Assembly: GCF_000004075.3 (NCBI RefSeq) | Contig: NC_026659.2 | Coordinates: forward strand, 26,306,272 to 26,370,271 | Length of the DNA: 64,000 nucleotides | From: Cucumis sativus | Lineage: Eukaryota; Streptophyta; Magnoliopsida; Cucurbitales; Cucurbitaceae | Reading direction: 5' to 3' | Shown here: positions 1 through 12,246 of the stretch, one piece after another | How the letters are laid out: the number at the start of each line of letters is the position of its first letter | Position numbering within the stretch: the stretch's first letter is position 1 | The notes under the pieces: model-generated | What the model saw: the letters and a program-made list of their open reading frames with translations, nothing else | Database searches by the model: none | What the model was told of the DNA's origin: nothing | Program-made: the position numbers and the translations under genes

Positions 1-897
1 GCTTTTTCTTTTAATAAAGAAGGGGGTCCATGATCATTTCTATTGAAACTATTTATGTACTTGAAACAGAAGACGTGATCGACTCCGACCACGACAATAC
101 AGCCACGGTGTGTGGGAATATTGTGCAATGCATGATTCAAATGTTATGGCTGAGAATTAATCATTTAATTAACAGCTTAGATATAACATTCGAGTTTGTT
201 CCTTGTGTTGCCTAAATGCCAAGAATCATATAATAAAAATGCATGTTCTATGTCTAGTTGATGAGACCGCAGTCCACAGCAGAAAATTGAAGAATAGACC
301 GACCTGTAACTTGCAGAAAGCTATTGCCTGCTAGAGCTAGTTGCAAATCTCAGACAGTTACAGCTGGAAGGAACCATCCTAGGCGGCAACATCATGAAAT
401 TGCATGCGGGGATTCATTCTTGTTGCGCCCAAATCAAGCATCCATCCATATGGCCTCCCTATTACACAATCAACAATCTAAATGAACCAAATAAAGTTTT
501 ATAAAATTTGAGAACAACCTTCAACTAACAAATTGATTAAGGAAAAGACAATCTGTAAACGGAAGGATTGTAAAAAGTACATATTGGGAGACGTTTCCAA
601 GAGTGCTAAAAGAATAGATTTGACTCCAAGGGTACTGAATTTACAAACTGACAAACGACCCAATAAAGACCATCTCAGATCCAATTTTACAGAATTTGAG
701 GTTAAAATTTAGCGAACTTGTGGGGTCAAATAACCAGTACGTGTAATTGAACTCTATGAAATTTAAAGGTTTAAACTTATACATACAGCATTTAGATTAA
801 TGTACCATCTAATAAAATATCGTAATACTTGCAAATTTAAAGGTATGCATCTAAATTTCTTTATTTACAATGGATGAGATAGAAGCACTCTCTCGCA
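1..897. other. Left-edge gene-free stretch, possible 3' end of a truncated neighbour
   Basis: No complete gene is visible. An open frame on the + strand runs from about 18 to 215. It is preceded by a stop at 15-17 and has an ATG at 30, but its composition does not match any family I know. The sequence is less AT-extreme than the deserts further right, so it may be the untranslated 3' part of a gene lying left of the window. The part next to 898 should hold the 3' UTR of the RRM gene on the minus strand. Confidence 0.4.
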
Positions 898-3496
898 CTA
901 ATGTTCAAGACCACGACTACCCAAGTCAGCTGCAGCTTTGGCCGCTCGATTCAGGGCATCAGACATGAAAAGAGCTCCCCTAGAGAAGTAGCTACTCCTG
1001 ACCACAGTATCGGCAGCAGCGGCAGCTGTTCTTCCTGTGGCTGATATAGCTGATTTGGTGGTCTCCAATACGTGGTACTTCTCATCCACGGATTTAACTG
1101 CTTCATAACCCGCACCTAACATGTCAGTAAGGCCAATTCTATGACTCAAATCTGCTACCTTAGCTGCTGCCGTTGCTGAAACCTGATGAGATTCATCGAA
1201 GGCTTTAGCTTTTGTCAATGTGTCTTTACCCAGCACGTAACCCATGGCCAGCATGGTTTTGACTACTTCCTGGGCCATGGTTACTGCGTTACCAGCACTG
1301 GAAATGAACTGACTTCTTTGTGCCGACTACAAGATGGAGAACTCATCAAATAATAAAAGATTGTCTATAGGAAGAAAACATGTGCAAATTGCAACAGGTA
1401 GGAAATATTAATAGATCTAATTTTTGAAACTTACAGCAGGAGTACTGTCTTCTTCCTGGTGACCAGGAGGCCTACTCCAAAAACCAAATTCATCATCAAA
1501 ATGTCCCCACCGTGTTATACAAACTCTTTGATCTACAATTTTTGCACCCTGCAAGAATCAGATAATGAACGCTAAAACATGATCATTATTATCAGGAGGA
1601 AAAAACAGGATCAAAAGTAACGACCATCTCCTTAAGAGAAAAAATAATGGTCTGATGAAGTCCGATCAGGTAAATAAGGGTATTTCCACCGTCATTAAGC
1701 ACATGACCAGAAAAGAAAGTTGATTGAAAACCTAATGGTAAACCAAAAGGCATAGACAGGATAATCAAACCAGAACACTTGACGCTTACAAACTGAAATT
1801 TAGTATCCGTATAGAAATTCCTTAATCATTTGAATCAAGAGGATGTTAATCTGATGTGGCTATGTAAAACAACGAAAATTTGCAGCAAAGGAGAATAAGG
1901 AGAGAAAAATGTGTCTAGCAGATAATTCAACAATAACTATTAACAGCAACGTTATTTATCTCTAATCACAGTGTACTCAACAACAATAACAACGATGTGT
2001 TTGGCTCTCTAATTATCCCATATTCAACAACAACAACAACAATGTCATTATCCATAATCAGAGACTCGGCAGCAGCAGTAACAAAAACAACAACGTTAAT
2101 GTTTCTCTAATCACAGATTCAGATCTGCCACATGTCTATGGTTCAGACTTATCTTCTTTTATTGTTATTATTATTTGTATAAGAAGAACCAGATTTGTCA
2201 TAAGCCTAAAACATTTATACCCCATGTCTATACAATGATAAACGGGTCCATATTTTTCAACAGAATGCATAGTTATATCCGCGGTTGTGCTGCTTAGAAC
2301 ATTCCAGTGGCATATTCCTATCATGGCTTCTTCCCCAGATTTGATGATGCCAAAACTATACTTTTGTTCTTAAATGCTCATGAAGCAATTTTCATTATTT
2401 GAAAGCCAATTTCTGGATCTCTCTCTCCCTTCCATTATTTCGATATTGATAGTTATTGTTGTTTTTTGCTATTATTATTTCGCGAAGGTTTAACCACACT
2501 CAAGGACCTTAATGGAGGAAACGAAACCATCCTTTACAATTAATAGGAATCCAGTAAAAGCGGGGTTCAATCCTCTCTACAAAGGCAATCGGTTGCTTCA
2601 TTGAGGAAAAAGATAGAGAGATACTTCACCAAAAGCAAATGAAGAATCCTTCCTCCAATGAAGCGAGAGCAAATTCAAAAGCATTTAAAATCGAGAAAAA
2701 CAAATGTCACCGTGTCATTCTTCTTACAACTAAAATTGCCCAATGAGCCACATCAACACAAGTTAACCACATAATAATGCCTACTAAGGCACTTCCGTAT
2801 TTCCAGAGCGATTTAACTCGACATTATAAATTAAATATGTGGGCTGTGGCTCACAACCCAATAATCAAGAATGTGGCTTTCACTATTCTATCGATGCAAT
2901 GCATTAAATCCATAAATTATTTTCTTCAGAAAAAAAGAAATCATTTGAAAGATATGTCATTTAAATTTGAACATCCGTAAGATTCTCGTGTTCATATAAA
3001 AAAATAAAAAGTCAGAGAAATTGATACCATAAATCATATAATGTATATATATATGAATATAAATATATGAAGATCACATGTCTATATAGTATCAGAGTGC
3101 GCGCGCTGGCACACCCTGATAAACTCAATGGAAGAATTGAATCAAATACTGTATTGTAGGCCTGAAGCTTATTTGGAACTGGAATACTCACACTCAGCAA
3201 GCAAGCAGTCTCTTGAGAATAAGCATCTTTGAATGTTACATAAGCAGTGCAGGCATCTTCACCAGATCTGTTTTCATGAAACCATAAATTCTTCAAACTC
3301 AAAACTAATCACATATAGAAAGATCGATTAAGGACTCAAACACACGAAATGAAATGCTCAATACTGAGTAAAACGAATACCTAACAATCTCAACGAGCTC
3401 AATTGCGCCAGAGAAAGCGAAGAAATCGAGGACATCTTTCTCTGTTGCTACAGGAGACAAGCCCGTCACTTCAACCGTATAACCACCGGGATTCAT
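898..3496 (-). CDS. RRM protein of the ACD11-binding-partner (BPA1/BPL) type
   Basis: Four exons can be joined in frame: 3496-3381, 3267-3192, 1548-1435 and 1326-898, giving 244 residues. All introns are GT-AG. Exons 1 and 2 share a split Arg codon and the later joins are phase 0. Residues ~6-80 form one RNA-recognition-type fold: TVEVTGLSP, then DFFAFSG, AYVTFKDAY, ETACLLSGA and IVDQRVCITRW. The C-terminal half is an Ala-rich helical region with AQEVVKTMLA, GKDTLTKAKAFDE and TGRTAAAAADTVV. This layout is typical of the plant BPA1/BPL family; BPA1 binds the sphingolipid-transfer protein ACD11 and restrains immune cell death. RNA binding itself is doubtful in this family. The ATG at 3496 was chosen because family members start just before TVEVTGLSP. 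The frame stays open upstream to 3637, but that part looks like 5' leader. Intron 3 (1549-3191 region) is 1.6 kb and holds a CAA-rich repeat. The specific paralogue is not resolved. Confidence 0.92.
1928..2120. repeat. Decayed CAA/CAG-rich tandem repeat in an intron
   Basis: At least three degenerate units are visible. Each pairs a CAACAA-type run with TCTCTAATCACAG-like or TCTCTAATTATCCC-like text, at roughly 60-80 bp spacing. It lies inside the long second intron of the BPA1-type gene. The units are too diverged to give a clean period by eye. Confidence 0.55.
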
Positions 3497-3678
3497 ATTT
3501 TTGCAGCAACAGTAACTTAATTCACCAATTCGTTTGCAGAAATATGATACTTGCGGAGGAAGACAGAGGAATTGACTCCCAGAGATAAATTTCTGAAGAC
3601 AAAGCTTGAGAAAACTCTCGAAGAAAGGAGGCGCCAAAGACTCTGCCGCCGAGCTGAATAGACCACAGTGAAACTAAC

Positions 3679-3766
3679 TGGGCCGTCATTCTTTCGATAG
3701 ACCAATGGGCCCTCTTTCATTCGGGCTACAAATATCTCGGCCACAAAAAGCTACTCTCAAGGCCCA
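3679..3766. promoter_or_regulatory. Three site II (TGGGCC) elements upstream of the RRM gene
   Basis: TGGGCC occurs at 3679-3684 and 3706-3711, and its reverse complement GGCCCA at 3761-3766. All lie 180-270 bp upstream of the start codon at 3496. Site II elements (TGGGCC/T) are known plant promoter motifs of ribosomal-protein, cell-cycle and mitochondrial genes and bind class I TCP factors. The clustering at the right distance suggests a housekeeping promoter; function is inferred. Confidence 0.55.
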
Positions 3767-6700
3767 TTTCAAACGGACAATTTGTTTTGTTTTTGTTTTT
3801 CTTTAATTCCCAGTGCGGTAATTGGAATGTGTAAGCAATATCTTTAAAGAATAGTAAATATGATTCGTACAGAGCATGATAGATCGAAAAAATTGAGTCT
3901 GATTAAAGATAAGGTGAGGTTTGATTCGATTTGAAAAAAAATTCAAACCAACAACCTTTTAAAAAGAATTCGAATGCTTAAACCGAAACAAATCAACTTA
4001 TTTTTAATTATTTACGATCTAAATCAATTTGAACATTTACTAAAGTAACCATAGTTGGTTATTTGATGGTTTGGTCGAAAAATCGACTCCGATCGATCAA
4101 TGCTCATTTCCAAGACTTCTAAAACCTTAACCTATATATTATATATTATATTAAACGAAGGGTAGATTTAAATTTTGGTAAATGTATGTGTGTGTATTGG
4201 GTTAGATTTATGAATAGTGAGGTTGATATTATATATTATTTGCAATATTTTTCATTTTAAATTTACAAACCTTTTACATGATTATTTTTGTATATATTTT
4301 GTTAGTGAAAGATTTTCCTTTAAAAGGACACACAGTAGTGTGGAGTCCTAAGGGGGGAAAAACCTTTTTATAAAGCATATGTGGCAATGTTTGTGTTTGG
4401 AGTATTAAATGATAAAGTGTTGAAGTTGTATTGAGAAGAAAAGAAAAAGGCAATATAATATAATGCTTTGGGACAAAGAAATGTATGAAAAATAGAAAGC
4501 AAAAGCTTGAAAAGAAAGTGAAGTCAACCCTTTCCTTTTTGCTTCAAAAGTAAAACAGAAGCTTCAAAGTATGAACAACTAAACAAAACTCCCTACCCAT
4601 TCCCACTTCCACAACATTAACCTAAACTGTACTACCAAACTCAAATTCAAAATGTTCAAAGTGTTTTAAATTCGAGAAGACTAGATTTTTCTTTCAATTT
4701 CTTAGATGTGGATCAATTATTCTTTTAATAATTTTTTGAAATCAAACCAGCGTGTTAAAGTAGTGTACGAGACAAAATCATGTTGAAGATCGACTCTTTA
4801 AATAATTAATGGTAAGACAAGAAAGGGGCATTAGATTATTGATGGTAAAGTGCTTAAATTAGTTTAAATTATTAAATAACAACAATTCTCTGTAGGATGA
4901 TATATACATATATCCCTCTTGTGTGTGTTCACTGTTCAAAACAATAAGTGGGTGGTTGGAGTCATAAATAATATACCAAATTGCTTCAAATTTTGTACGT
5001 AACGAAAACTTTAATTTATTCTTTGTTGTATAGTAGTTTTCAAATATATTTGGAAGATATAGAATGAATAATATGGTTTTGCATGTATTAAGTAATTAAG
5101 TCAAACAAATAATTAATATATGTGAGATTAATTAAACCTATTGTTGGTAAGATGTCCTATTTTTAGTAGATGAGATTTATAAAGTCATTCATATGGTATA
5201 AGATCATAACGCCACATTTGATCAACAATTATATTTATCTTTATTATTCCATGGACACAATATTTAACATGAATAAAATAGAATGGTTTCTTAATTAAAA
5301 GACAAACTTTTTGATGCAGCCAAAATTGTCACATATCTACACCATGCTCTTGAGTTGACAATAATCATATAATATATTTTAAAAAGATTATTATTCCGAT
5401 CAATAATAATGCATGATTGATACAATATATAGGATAATTTGTGGGCAATAATTAGATATTAAATATAGAATTAAAAGTTTTTTTTTTTCTATCTTGTTTT
5501 CATTCTATATATTTAGGACATTTATGATTTAATGAAGCGAAAATTGAATTGATAAAAGAAAAAAATGAATAATAATAATAAGGAATGATATATAGTTATT
5601 TGTTTATTTAGAATTAAGTTAGTGGGCAGTGGGGATTTTGTGTCTGGACACTGCTTACTAACTTTCACGACTTACGAGAGAGAGAGAGTGAGTCTTCCAT
5701 CTGATGCTCAATTCTCAATGTTAACTAACTTACTCCTTTTTTCCTTTTAATAATATCAATTATTTTACTTTTAATTATGTTAATTAACTCGATTACATTT
5801 ACTTAATTAATTAAGCAAGGCTGTTTCATGTATTTTTCTTCGTTAATTAAGGAGCTTTGTTTAGCTATGTTTTGTAATGTTTAAAGCAGTAAGAGTTAGT
5901 ATGGTCTTAGTCTGATCAAGCAAATATACAAGGGCTGATTAAATGGGGATTTGATTTGATTTAATTTAATTTCATTCATGAAAATATAGTTTCTTTTTAT
6001 GGGATTATCAAGTTAGCAATGGCAACACCACACTAAATTAACTTAGTTCCCTTTTTGACCTCCTGTTAATTTTATACATTCAATAATTTGTATGAAGAAT
6101 AATACTATATACTTTATAAACAAAATTGGATGGATATTTACATTTGTTCGATCTTAGGATATTGAAGTAATTTATCAATCTCTTGATTATCTTTTAACAT
6201 AAACAATCTTTTGACTGGAGAATGTTATATGAACTTTCTACCATAGTGGATAATTGGATATTATTATTATGTGAGACAATGGAAATAATTTGACAAAAGA
6301 AGGATCCAGGAGTATAATGAATAGAAAGATTGAAAGAATAAAAGTTTTTTTAGTTAGACCTATAGAATAATTCACTCAACATTTTTATTCCAACTATGTA
6401 TATAACTCAAAATGGATAGTTTTATATATGTTTTTCCTTTTTATTCTCTATTTGAGACAAACCATTCATAATTAAATGTTTTTTTATATGTGCTTTGAGA
6501 TCAAATCATCCAAATAAAATCGGTTGCTTCTAATCTAATTTTAGTTTATACATTTGAAGAGAAACCCTACCTAATAAGTTTGTCTTTCTTGTATGATAAA
6601 ATTCAATCTTTCATTTCAAACTTTTTATCCTCTTCAGAAAAAGGTAGTCGTACTCTTACCCTTTTTCTTTGAAGTTCATTGCCCAAGTCAAGGAAAACAA

Positions 6701-7814
6701 ATCAAACAAAATAAGGAAAAAGGAGAATACATGTATAATGCTTTATAATTGCATATACTAAGCTGCAGCTGCATTTCTTTATTATTTAGTACTTCATTAA
6801 ATTGTATACATTTTTTATTTCTGCCAAAACAATATATTATAACCCAAAACTCTAAGAAATGCTTCAGATTTTACACAGTTTCAAAACAGAAGTATATGGT
6901 AGGTAGAAAAGAGAAGAAAAAGTTTCTTAAATAGATGACACTCGTCCTGTCACACTCAATAAATTACTCATAAAAGTGCAAATATAGGAATATATATATA
7001 TATATATAAATTACATAACATGATCAATTGGCACGTGCAAAAATATTCACATGCTTGAAAATTTTACTGATCTATCCAATAATGGTGAAGAATAATGATC
7101 ATTTTGTTATGAAAAAAAAAAAAAAAAAACTTTGAAAACACTCTTCTTGGTCAAATTTTGACTTGGTGGGTAGCAACAAAACTGAGTGTTTTAAAGCTCA
7201 CACAAAGACTTTCTTTAAAAAGCAACCGTAATAGGTTCCACATTTTGCACGAAGAAAGAAATTAAATTAAAGAATTCATATGATGATATTTTTATTAGCA
7301 TTCTCACTCTGAATTTTAAGAATATATTCATATATTGTGTTTTTTTAGTATAAAAATTATTATGATTATTTAATTAATTTCAAGGTACTAAATTTAATAT
7401 TTTGACTAAAATTAAACATTTAAGAGTGAACAGGTTTGAAAGTACATAAAATGGTATTTTAATCATATAAATATATGAATAAAATAAAAATAAAGCTCAA
7501 CCTTATAAGATATTATATTGTGGGAACAAATATAATATATTCGCCCAGCTCTTCATGCGTTACACATAATTTCTTCTCTGATCACCATTAAGCAACAAAA
7601 TTTAGCTATATATATATATATTATCTACGAGAGTAATTAATTAAAGTAAAGCCTAGAGATCACAATATCCCTTTTATTATACGACTTTAATTTATATATG
7701 TTTATATTAATTTAATTGCATGGATGGGTAGGAGGGGGTTGTGGTTGGGTGAAGAGCAAATTATGTGTATAGAAGAAGGTAATTAAACTCAGGGAATTTG
7801 GATGATTAATATTA
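3767..7814. other. Intergenic AT-rich region
   Basis: I see no gene. The region holds poly-A/T and (AT)n runs, for example near 6984-7005, and a CACGTG core at 7032-7037. Degenerate text at about 3880-4100 ('ggtttgattcgattt', 'tttggtcgaaaaatcg') resembles generic dispersed plant repeats. Open frames are short and low in complexity. The 3' UTR of the PRE-type gene should occupy the last one or two hundred bases before 7815. Confidence 0.6.
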
Positions 7815-9054
7815 CTACATAAGTAAGCTTCTAATTATGGCAGCTTGAGCACTTTCAGGATCTGTTGATGCCAATAGTTCTGATAATCGATCGCTTAAAT
7901 CATCCACCTCTCTCTGTAAGCTTCTTATATAGTTGCATGTCTCTTGTAGAACCTTTGAAGCTGATACCTAAACAACCACCATACACATTTTGAATTGATA
8001 AGATTTTGTTGCGACATAAACGAAATCGACGATCAAAGAAAATGTTAATGGTAAACAAAAACTTCATGCGTTAGTAAAATAATACAAACGCAAAGGTGCT
8101 AATAGAAATTAGAGTGTTTGTTAAAGACACTTCTCTAAATTTGATGCTTGAAATCGTCAATAACATATAATACTTATAAACAAATTAGGTTGCCGCCTTT
8201 GTGCATGTTTGCTCATTCAAAATGTTAGATAATAGGTTTAAAGCGTTCCAACACATTGTTTTCAATTAATTTTATTGTTGAAATATCTCAAATCTGTTTT
8301 ATATACACTCTAAAAAGAACTTGGTACACTATATAAACTCACTTGTGCTTTAGTATTTGCAATATGATACTTTCCCTTTAGATTATTATTAGTAAATTAT
8401 GTAAATTTTTGTATTGACTCTTTATCGTTTCCTTTTGTCTCTAGTTTCTTTTCTTTATTTTCTACTTGTATAAATCATGGAGATAGAAATTTGAAAACAA
8501 GAAAAAATGAAAAAAAGAACTATACTTTGTCATTGAAATGAGACTTACAATCCACGTGTTTTTGTTAGAACATTGTTTTCAACGATGAGGTTAAATTCAA
8601 TATAGAACACATTGTTTTGCATTGACTTGCACAGACTGTTGAACAAGTTTTAATTGAAGGGGATGGAGATTATAATTGAGAAATGCTGAATGACTTAATT
8701 AGATTCAAAGTCCAATAGTTAACCCACTCTCCTTCCTGTTGGGAGCTGCTAATTAAAATTAGCACACAACACTTGATTATGCAAACTAATATCCACACAA
8801 TTAACCACCAGCTTATCTAAGTACATAAATCAATTAATTTAAAGTCATTGAAGTAAGTAATAAGTGAGAATAGTAATTAAAAAAAGAAAGAAAGAAGTAA
8901 GAAAGAAGAAATACAATACCCTAGAGGAGGAACGGCCGTTGCGAATCTCAGGAATGAGCTGTTGTAATTTGGATATCAAATCAGCAATTTGTTCGTCAGA
9001 AATATTCCTGGAACCAACACCCGAGCGCCGAGAACGCGAGCTTCTCCCCGACAT
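7815..9054 (-). CDS. PRE/ILI-type atypical helix-loop-helix transcription regulator
   Basis: There are two exons, 9054-8920 (45 codons) and 7967-7815 (50 codons plus stop), joined in phase 0 over a 952-bp GT-AG intron to give 95 residues. The N-terminus is Ser/Arg-rich ([12 protein letters not shown]). Helix 1 is [20 protein letters not shown], and helix 2 starts [20 protein letters not shown] and runs into [11 protein letters not shown]. No basic DNA-binding region precedes helix 1. This is the signature of the PACLOBUTRAZOL RESISTANCE (PRE, also BNQ/KIDARI/ILI) family, 92-105 residues long. These proteins do not bind DNA; they sequester inhibitory HLH proteins such as IBH1, releasing growth-promoting bHLHs in the gibberellin, brassinosteroid and light pathways. 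The start is the ATG before SGRSSRS, as in the family; the in-frame codons above it (KETKT) belong to the leader. The intron position after helix 1 is the usual one. Confidence 0.95.
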
Positions 9055-9284
9055 TGTTTTTGTTTCTTTCAAAATTCAACAAATTCAAATTTTAAAAAAA
9101 TTGTCAGATATAATAATTCCCTCCCCTCCCCTCACTCCTTTATTATTTTTGAAAAAAGATCAATAATAAACTCGGGTAAAGTAAAGATATTGGGGAATTG
9201 AGAAAGCTAGAAAGGAGAGAGTTGAAGAGAAACCCAAAATGAAAAGGAGAAGGTCTCTATAATGTTTTAGTTGGAGAAAGACAA

Positions 9285-9292
9285 TATATATA
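9285..9292 (-). promoter_or_regulatory. TATA-like box for the PRE-type gene
   Basis: TATATATA sits about 230 bp upstream of the start codon at 9054, on the gene's own strand, followed by a CT-rich leader-like stretch. The surroundings are AT-rich, so a chance match is possible. Confidence 0.35.
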
Positions 9293-9941
9293 GAAAGCAA
9301 TATATATGTGGGGGGGAACTTAGGAGTATGAATGAGATGAATGGATTAAATTAATAAATAATGATTGAGAATTAAATTTGTGTTAATTTGAAAAGAGACA
9401 GGCTAAGAAAAACAATAATGTAATGTTAATTGGACAAAGAGATATGGGAGGGCATGAAAAGAAAGGGGAGGAGGGGAAGTGTTTTTAGAATGAGTAATAC
9501 ACTATTTGTTGGGGTCGAACCGGACAACTTTACCCAATGGCTCTAATACTCACTTATACACTTATATTTAAATTAAATAATAACCCTAAAAGCTGCTCGA
9601 GGCCATAGCCATACCGTCCCTGCTCCTTCTGTCTCCAAACTGGGGCTAAAACTTTCAACTTGTTTATGTGGTTTTCTTTTATATTTATATATAAATATGT
9701 ATAAGCGGGCCTCCTTGTGTCAGCTTCAGAGTACTGCACACCCATGTTATCAAATTAATTACTATTTTCTTCTTCTTTATTTTTTGAATTTTGGATAAAT
9801 TAAAATGAAAATGGAAAGAAAAAATGAAATTGGGAGTGTCAAGATCAAGGGTTTAATGAAGGGTCAAATATTGAGTATGATTAGTGATGCATTATCCATA
9901 CATTCCGCCTTACTTTTCGATTCATTCCCCCCCTTGACACA

Positions 9942-9949
9942 CCACGTGG
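9942..9949. promoter_or_regulatory. Palindromic G-box CCACGTGG upstream of the PRE-type gene
   Basis: A perfect 8-bp palindromic G-box lies about 890 bp upstream of the PRE-type start codon, in a C-rich patch. G-boxes bind PIF-type bHLH and bZIP factors, and PRE genes are known targets of PIF/BZR1 signalling. The distance is large, so the link is inference. Confidence 0.4.
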
Positions 9950-12216
9950 CATTTTCTAATCTCTCTTCATTAATATCCCTTAAACCCTAATCTCTCTTCA
10001 GACCCCCACCGCAAATTTGTTGAAGGCTAATGAAGTGAATATTCAATATTTGATTTAGAGTTTTACATGGATTAATATGGGTTGTTCTACCACTATTATA
10101 ATAATAATAATAAATAATAATATGATATGATCTTTTCATCACATATTCCCCACCACCTGAAATTAAATATGGAGGCCGAACTTTAGGTCATTTGACTAAG
10201 TTTAATAAAATATATGTAATAAATTTGGCACCTGCAATAATTAATAACTGGAAATGCATGTGGGGGATTGGGGATTGGGGATTTTTGTGTTATATTTCAA
10301 ATTACAAACGAGTCAGAAGGAATGGGGTTAAACATTTTGATGGGAGAATGAGAGAGGTGAAAATTATTGTCGAAATTACTTAAACATCTTTTAATTCTTT
10401 TATATGTATATATAAATTAAAGGATATGGGAGGTAATGTAATAGTTTCATTTTCTTAGGTCTAAGTGTGTGAAGAATACATAAACTACACACTTCCAACA
10501 AATACTTTTTCATGAGATTAAGTGGAATGTAATATAATTAATGAGTGAAAACATAAATTTTAGGCATGATATGTAGTATATACTTGTATCATTTAACAGT
10601 TAGATAATACTGTCATAGTAGAAAATCTTCCGACATGGGTCATAAGAGTGAAGAAAGTTGGTTAATGGTTGTGGCGGGAGGCCGCCGGCCAACCTTCATC
10701 TGCACACAACTTTGTGAACAAAGGACATTACCCTGTCATAAGCCGTTTAAGGCTGTTCCCCTTTCTTCTTTCCATCATCTCTCTAACAATCTCATCATAC
10801 TCTCATATCATTATTCTTATTATTATCATATGATTGGTACCACTCCTCAATTTAAATATCATTGTTCCATTGGTTATACCTACAAAATTCCGTATCAAGA
10901 AGAAGAATTATGATTGAATTATTATAGGTTTAGTATGATCTAACTTTTTAAGCCTAATGTCTACATATAGTCACTTAAGTAACATTTAAGCATATGCGTT
11001 TTTTTTTTAAAAAAAATAAGCAAAATAATTAATTAACTCCTTTTATATTAAAGTATTGTTAATTACTATGTGTAATAGTGTTACAAATATAGATGTGATG
11101 TCTCATTAATTAAATTATTTTTTTCCTCTAGGGTAGGGACTTGAGTCCACATTGTAGTGACAAAGGAAAACATGAAATTGGGCTTAATTATTTTAATAAT
11201 CAATCATAAAGTTCTATACTACTATTATATATATTGCATGCAACATTAAATACGAAAATAAAAATTTAAAAATAATTTACAATTTCATTAACTTAAATTC
11301 AATTTTGTCAACCCAAAACGTGAAGAAGAAAAGGAATAATATTTATGGTTGAAAATTGAAACTATATTGTTTTGCATTCCAAGCCTATAAACCATAAAGT
11401 CGCACCCTAATAATTTATCACAAAAGATGTGTTTTAGCATTCTTATGTCAACACCAAATTTCCACTCCATTAATGGTCAAACATATCCTTCTAGATCCAA
11501 ATATTAAGATCCAAGACAACACAATTAAACAAGAAAAACGAGATAGACACATGTGTCTAAACAATAATTTGAGTGAATAAAAAAGCATTATGTTAAGATT
11601 AATGAGGGTAATTTCCTAATTTAGAGATCCAAAAAGTAAACAAATAATATGGAATCAGCCAAGAGGGGTAATAGAGGTGGGGAAAAAAAGAAAGGGTAAA
11701 AGGAAAAAAGTGAAAGGAAAGTTATATGTTTTGGGGTTAAGAAGAAAAATCATGTGATAGGTTTTTGGTGTGAAAATTATAGTTAGTTGATGGGCTATGT
11801 GGTGTGTGTGTATTAATAACAATCCATGTAACAAGGTTAAGTGGTTAGAACAGTATTACATATTATTATTATAGTTTATAAGCAAAGGCATGTGGGTATG
11901 TTCCCCTAGGGGGCTTAGCTTAAGACAACTCAAAACTCAAAAAAAGAAATTAACTCATTGATTAGATTAGACTGTCCATTCAATCAATTTTATAAATCAA
12001 AGTCCTTAACTTAGTGTTTTTGTCTTTGGGTTTCCAAATCCTAAGGTTTCCTCTAAACATATTTGCCCACCAACCATCTCAATCACTGTCTTAATGCTTC
12101 CATCCATTGCCCTTTCACTTCTTCCTCTCTCTCTACATATTTAATCACAAGTAGTTCATTATTAGTAGTAGTAGTATAGAGCCAACCACATGTTTCAAGT
12201 AGTGGCAGCCCAAGTT

Positions 12217-12246
12217 CTTTTCTTTTCTTTTCTTTTCTTTTCTTTT
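12217..12246. repeat. (TTTTC)n pentanucleotide microsatellite
   Basis: Around six uninterrupted TTTTC units are seen. Confidence 0.85.

Noticed and set aside
3305..3637. Longer N-terminus for the RRM gene starting at 3637
   Set aside because: Family members begin just before TVEVTGLSP; the extra residues are leader-like and unlike any RRM protein start, so the ATG at 3496 is preferred.
9509..9553. GGTTCGACCCC on the minus strand with a 'tattagagcc' phrase, considered as a tRNA B-box or an LTR primer-binding site
   Set aside because: No A-box, acceptor stem or CA-ending LTR can be placed at the right distance, so neither a tRNA nor an LTR boundary is supported.
10635..10913. 92-codon frame as a Cys-containing secreted peptide
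   Set aside because: It has no signal peptide, the second half is low-complexity His/Ser/Tyr, and there is no promoter-like start region.
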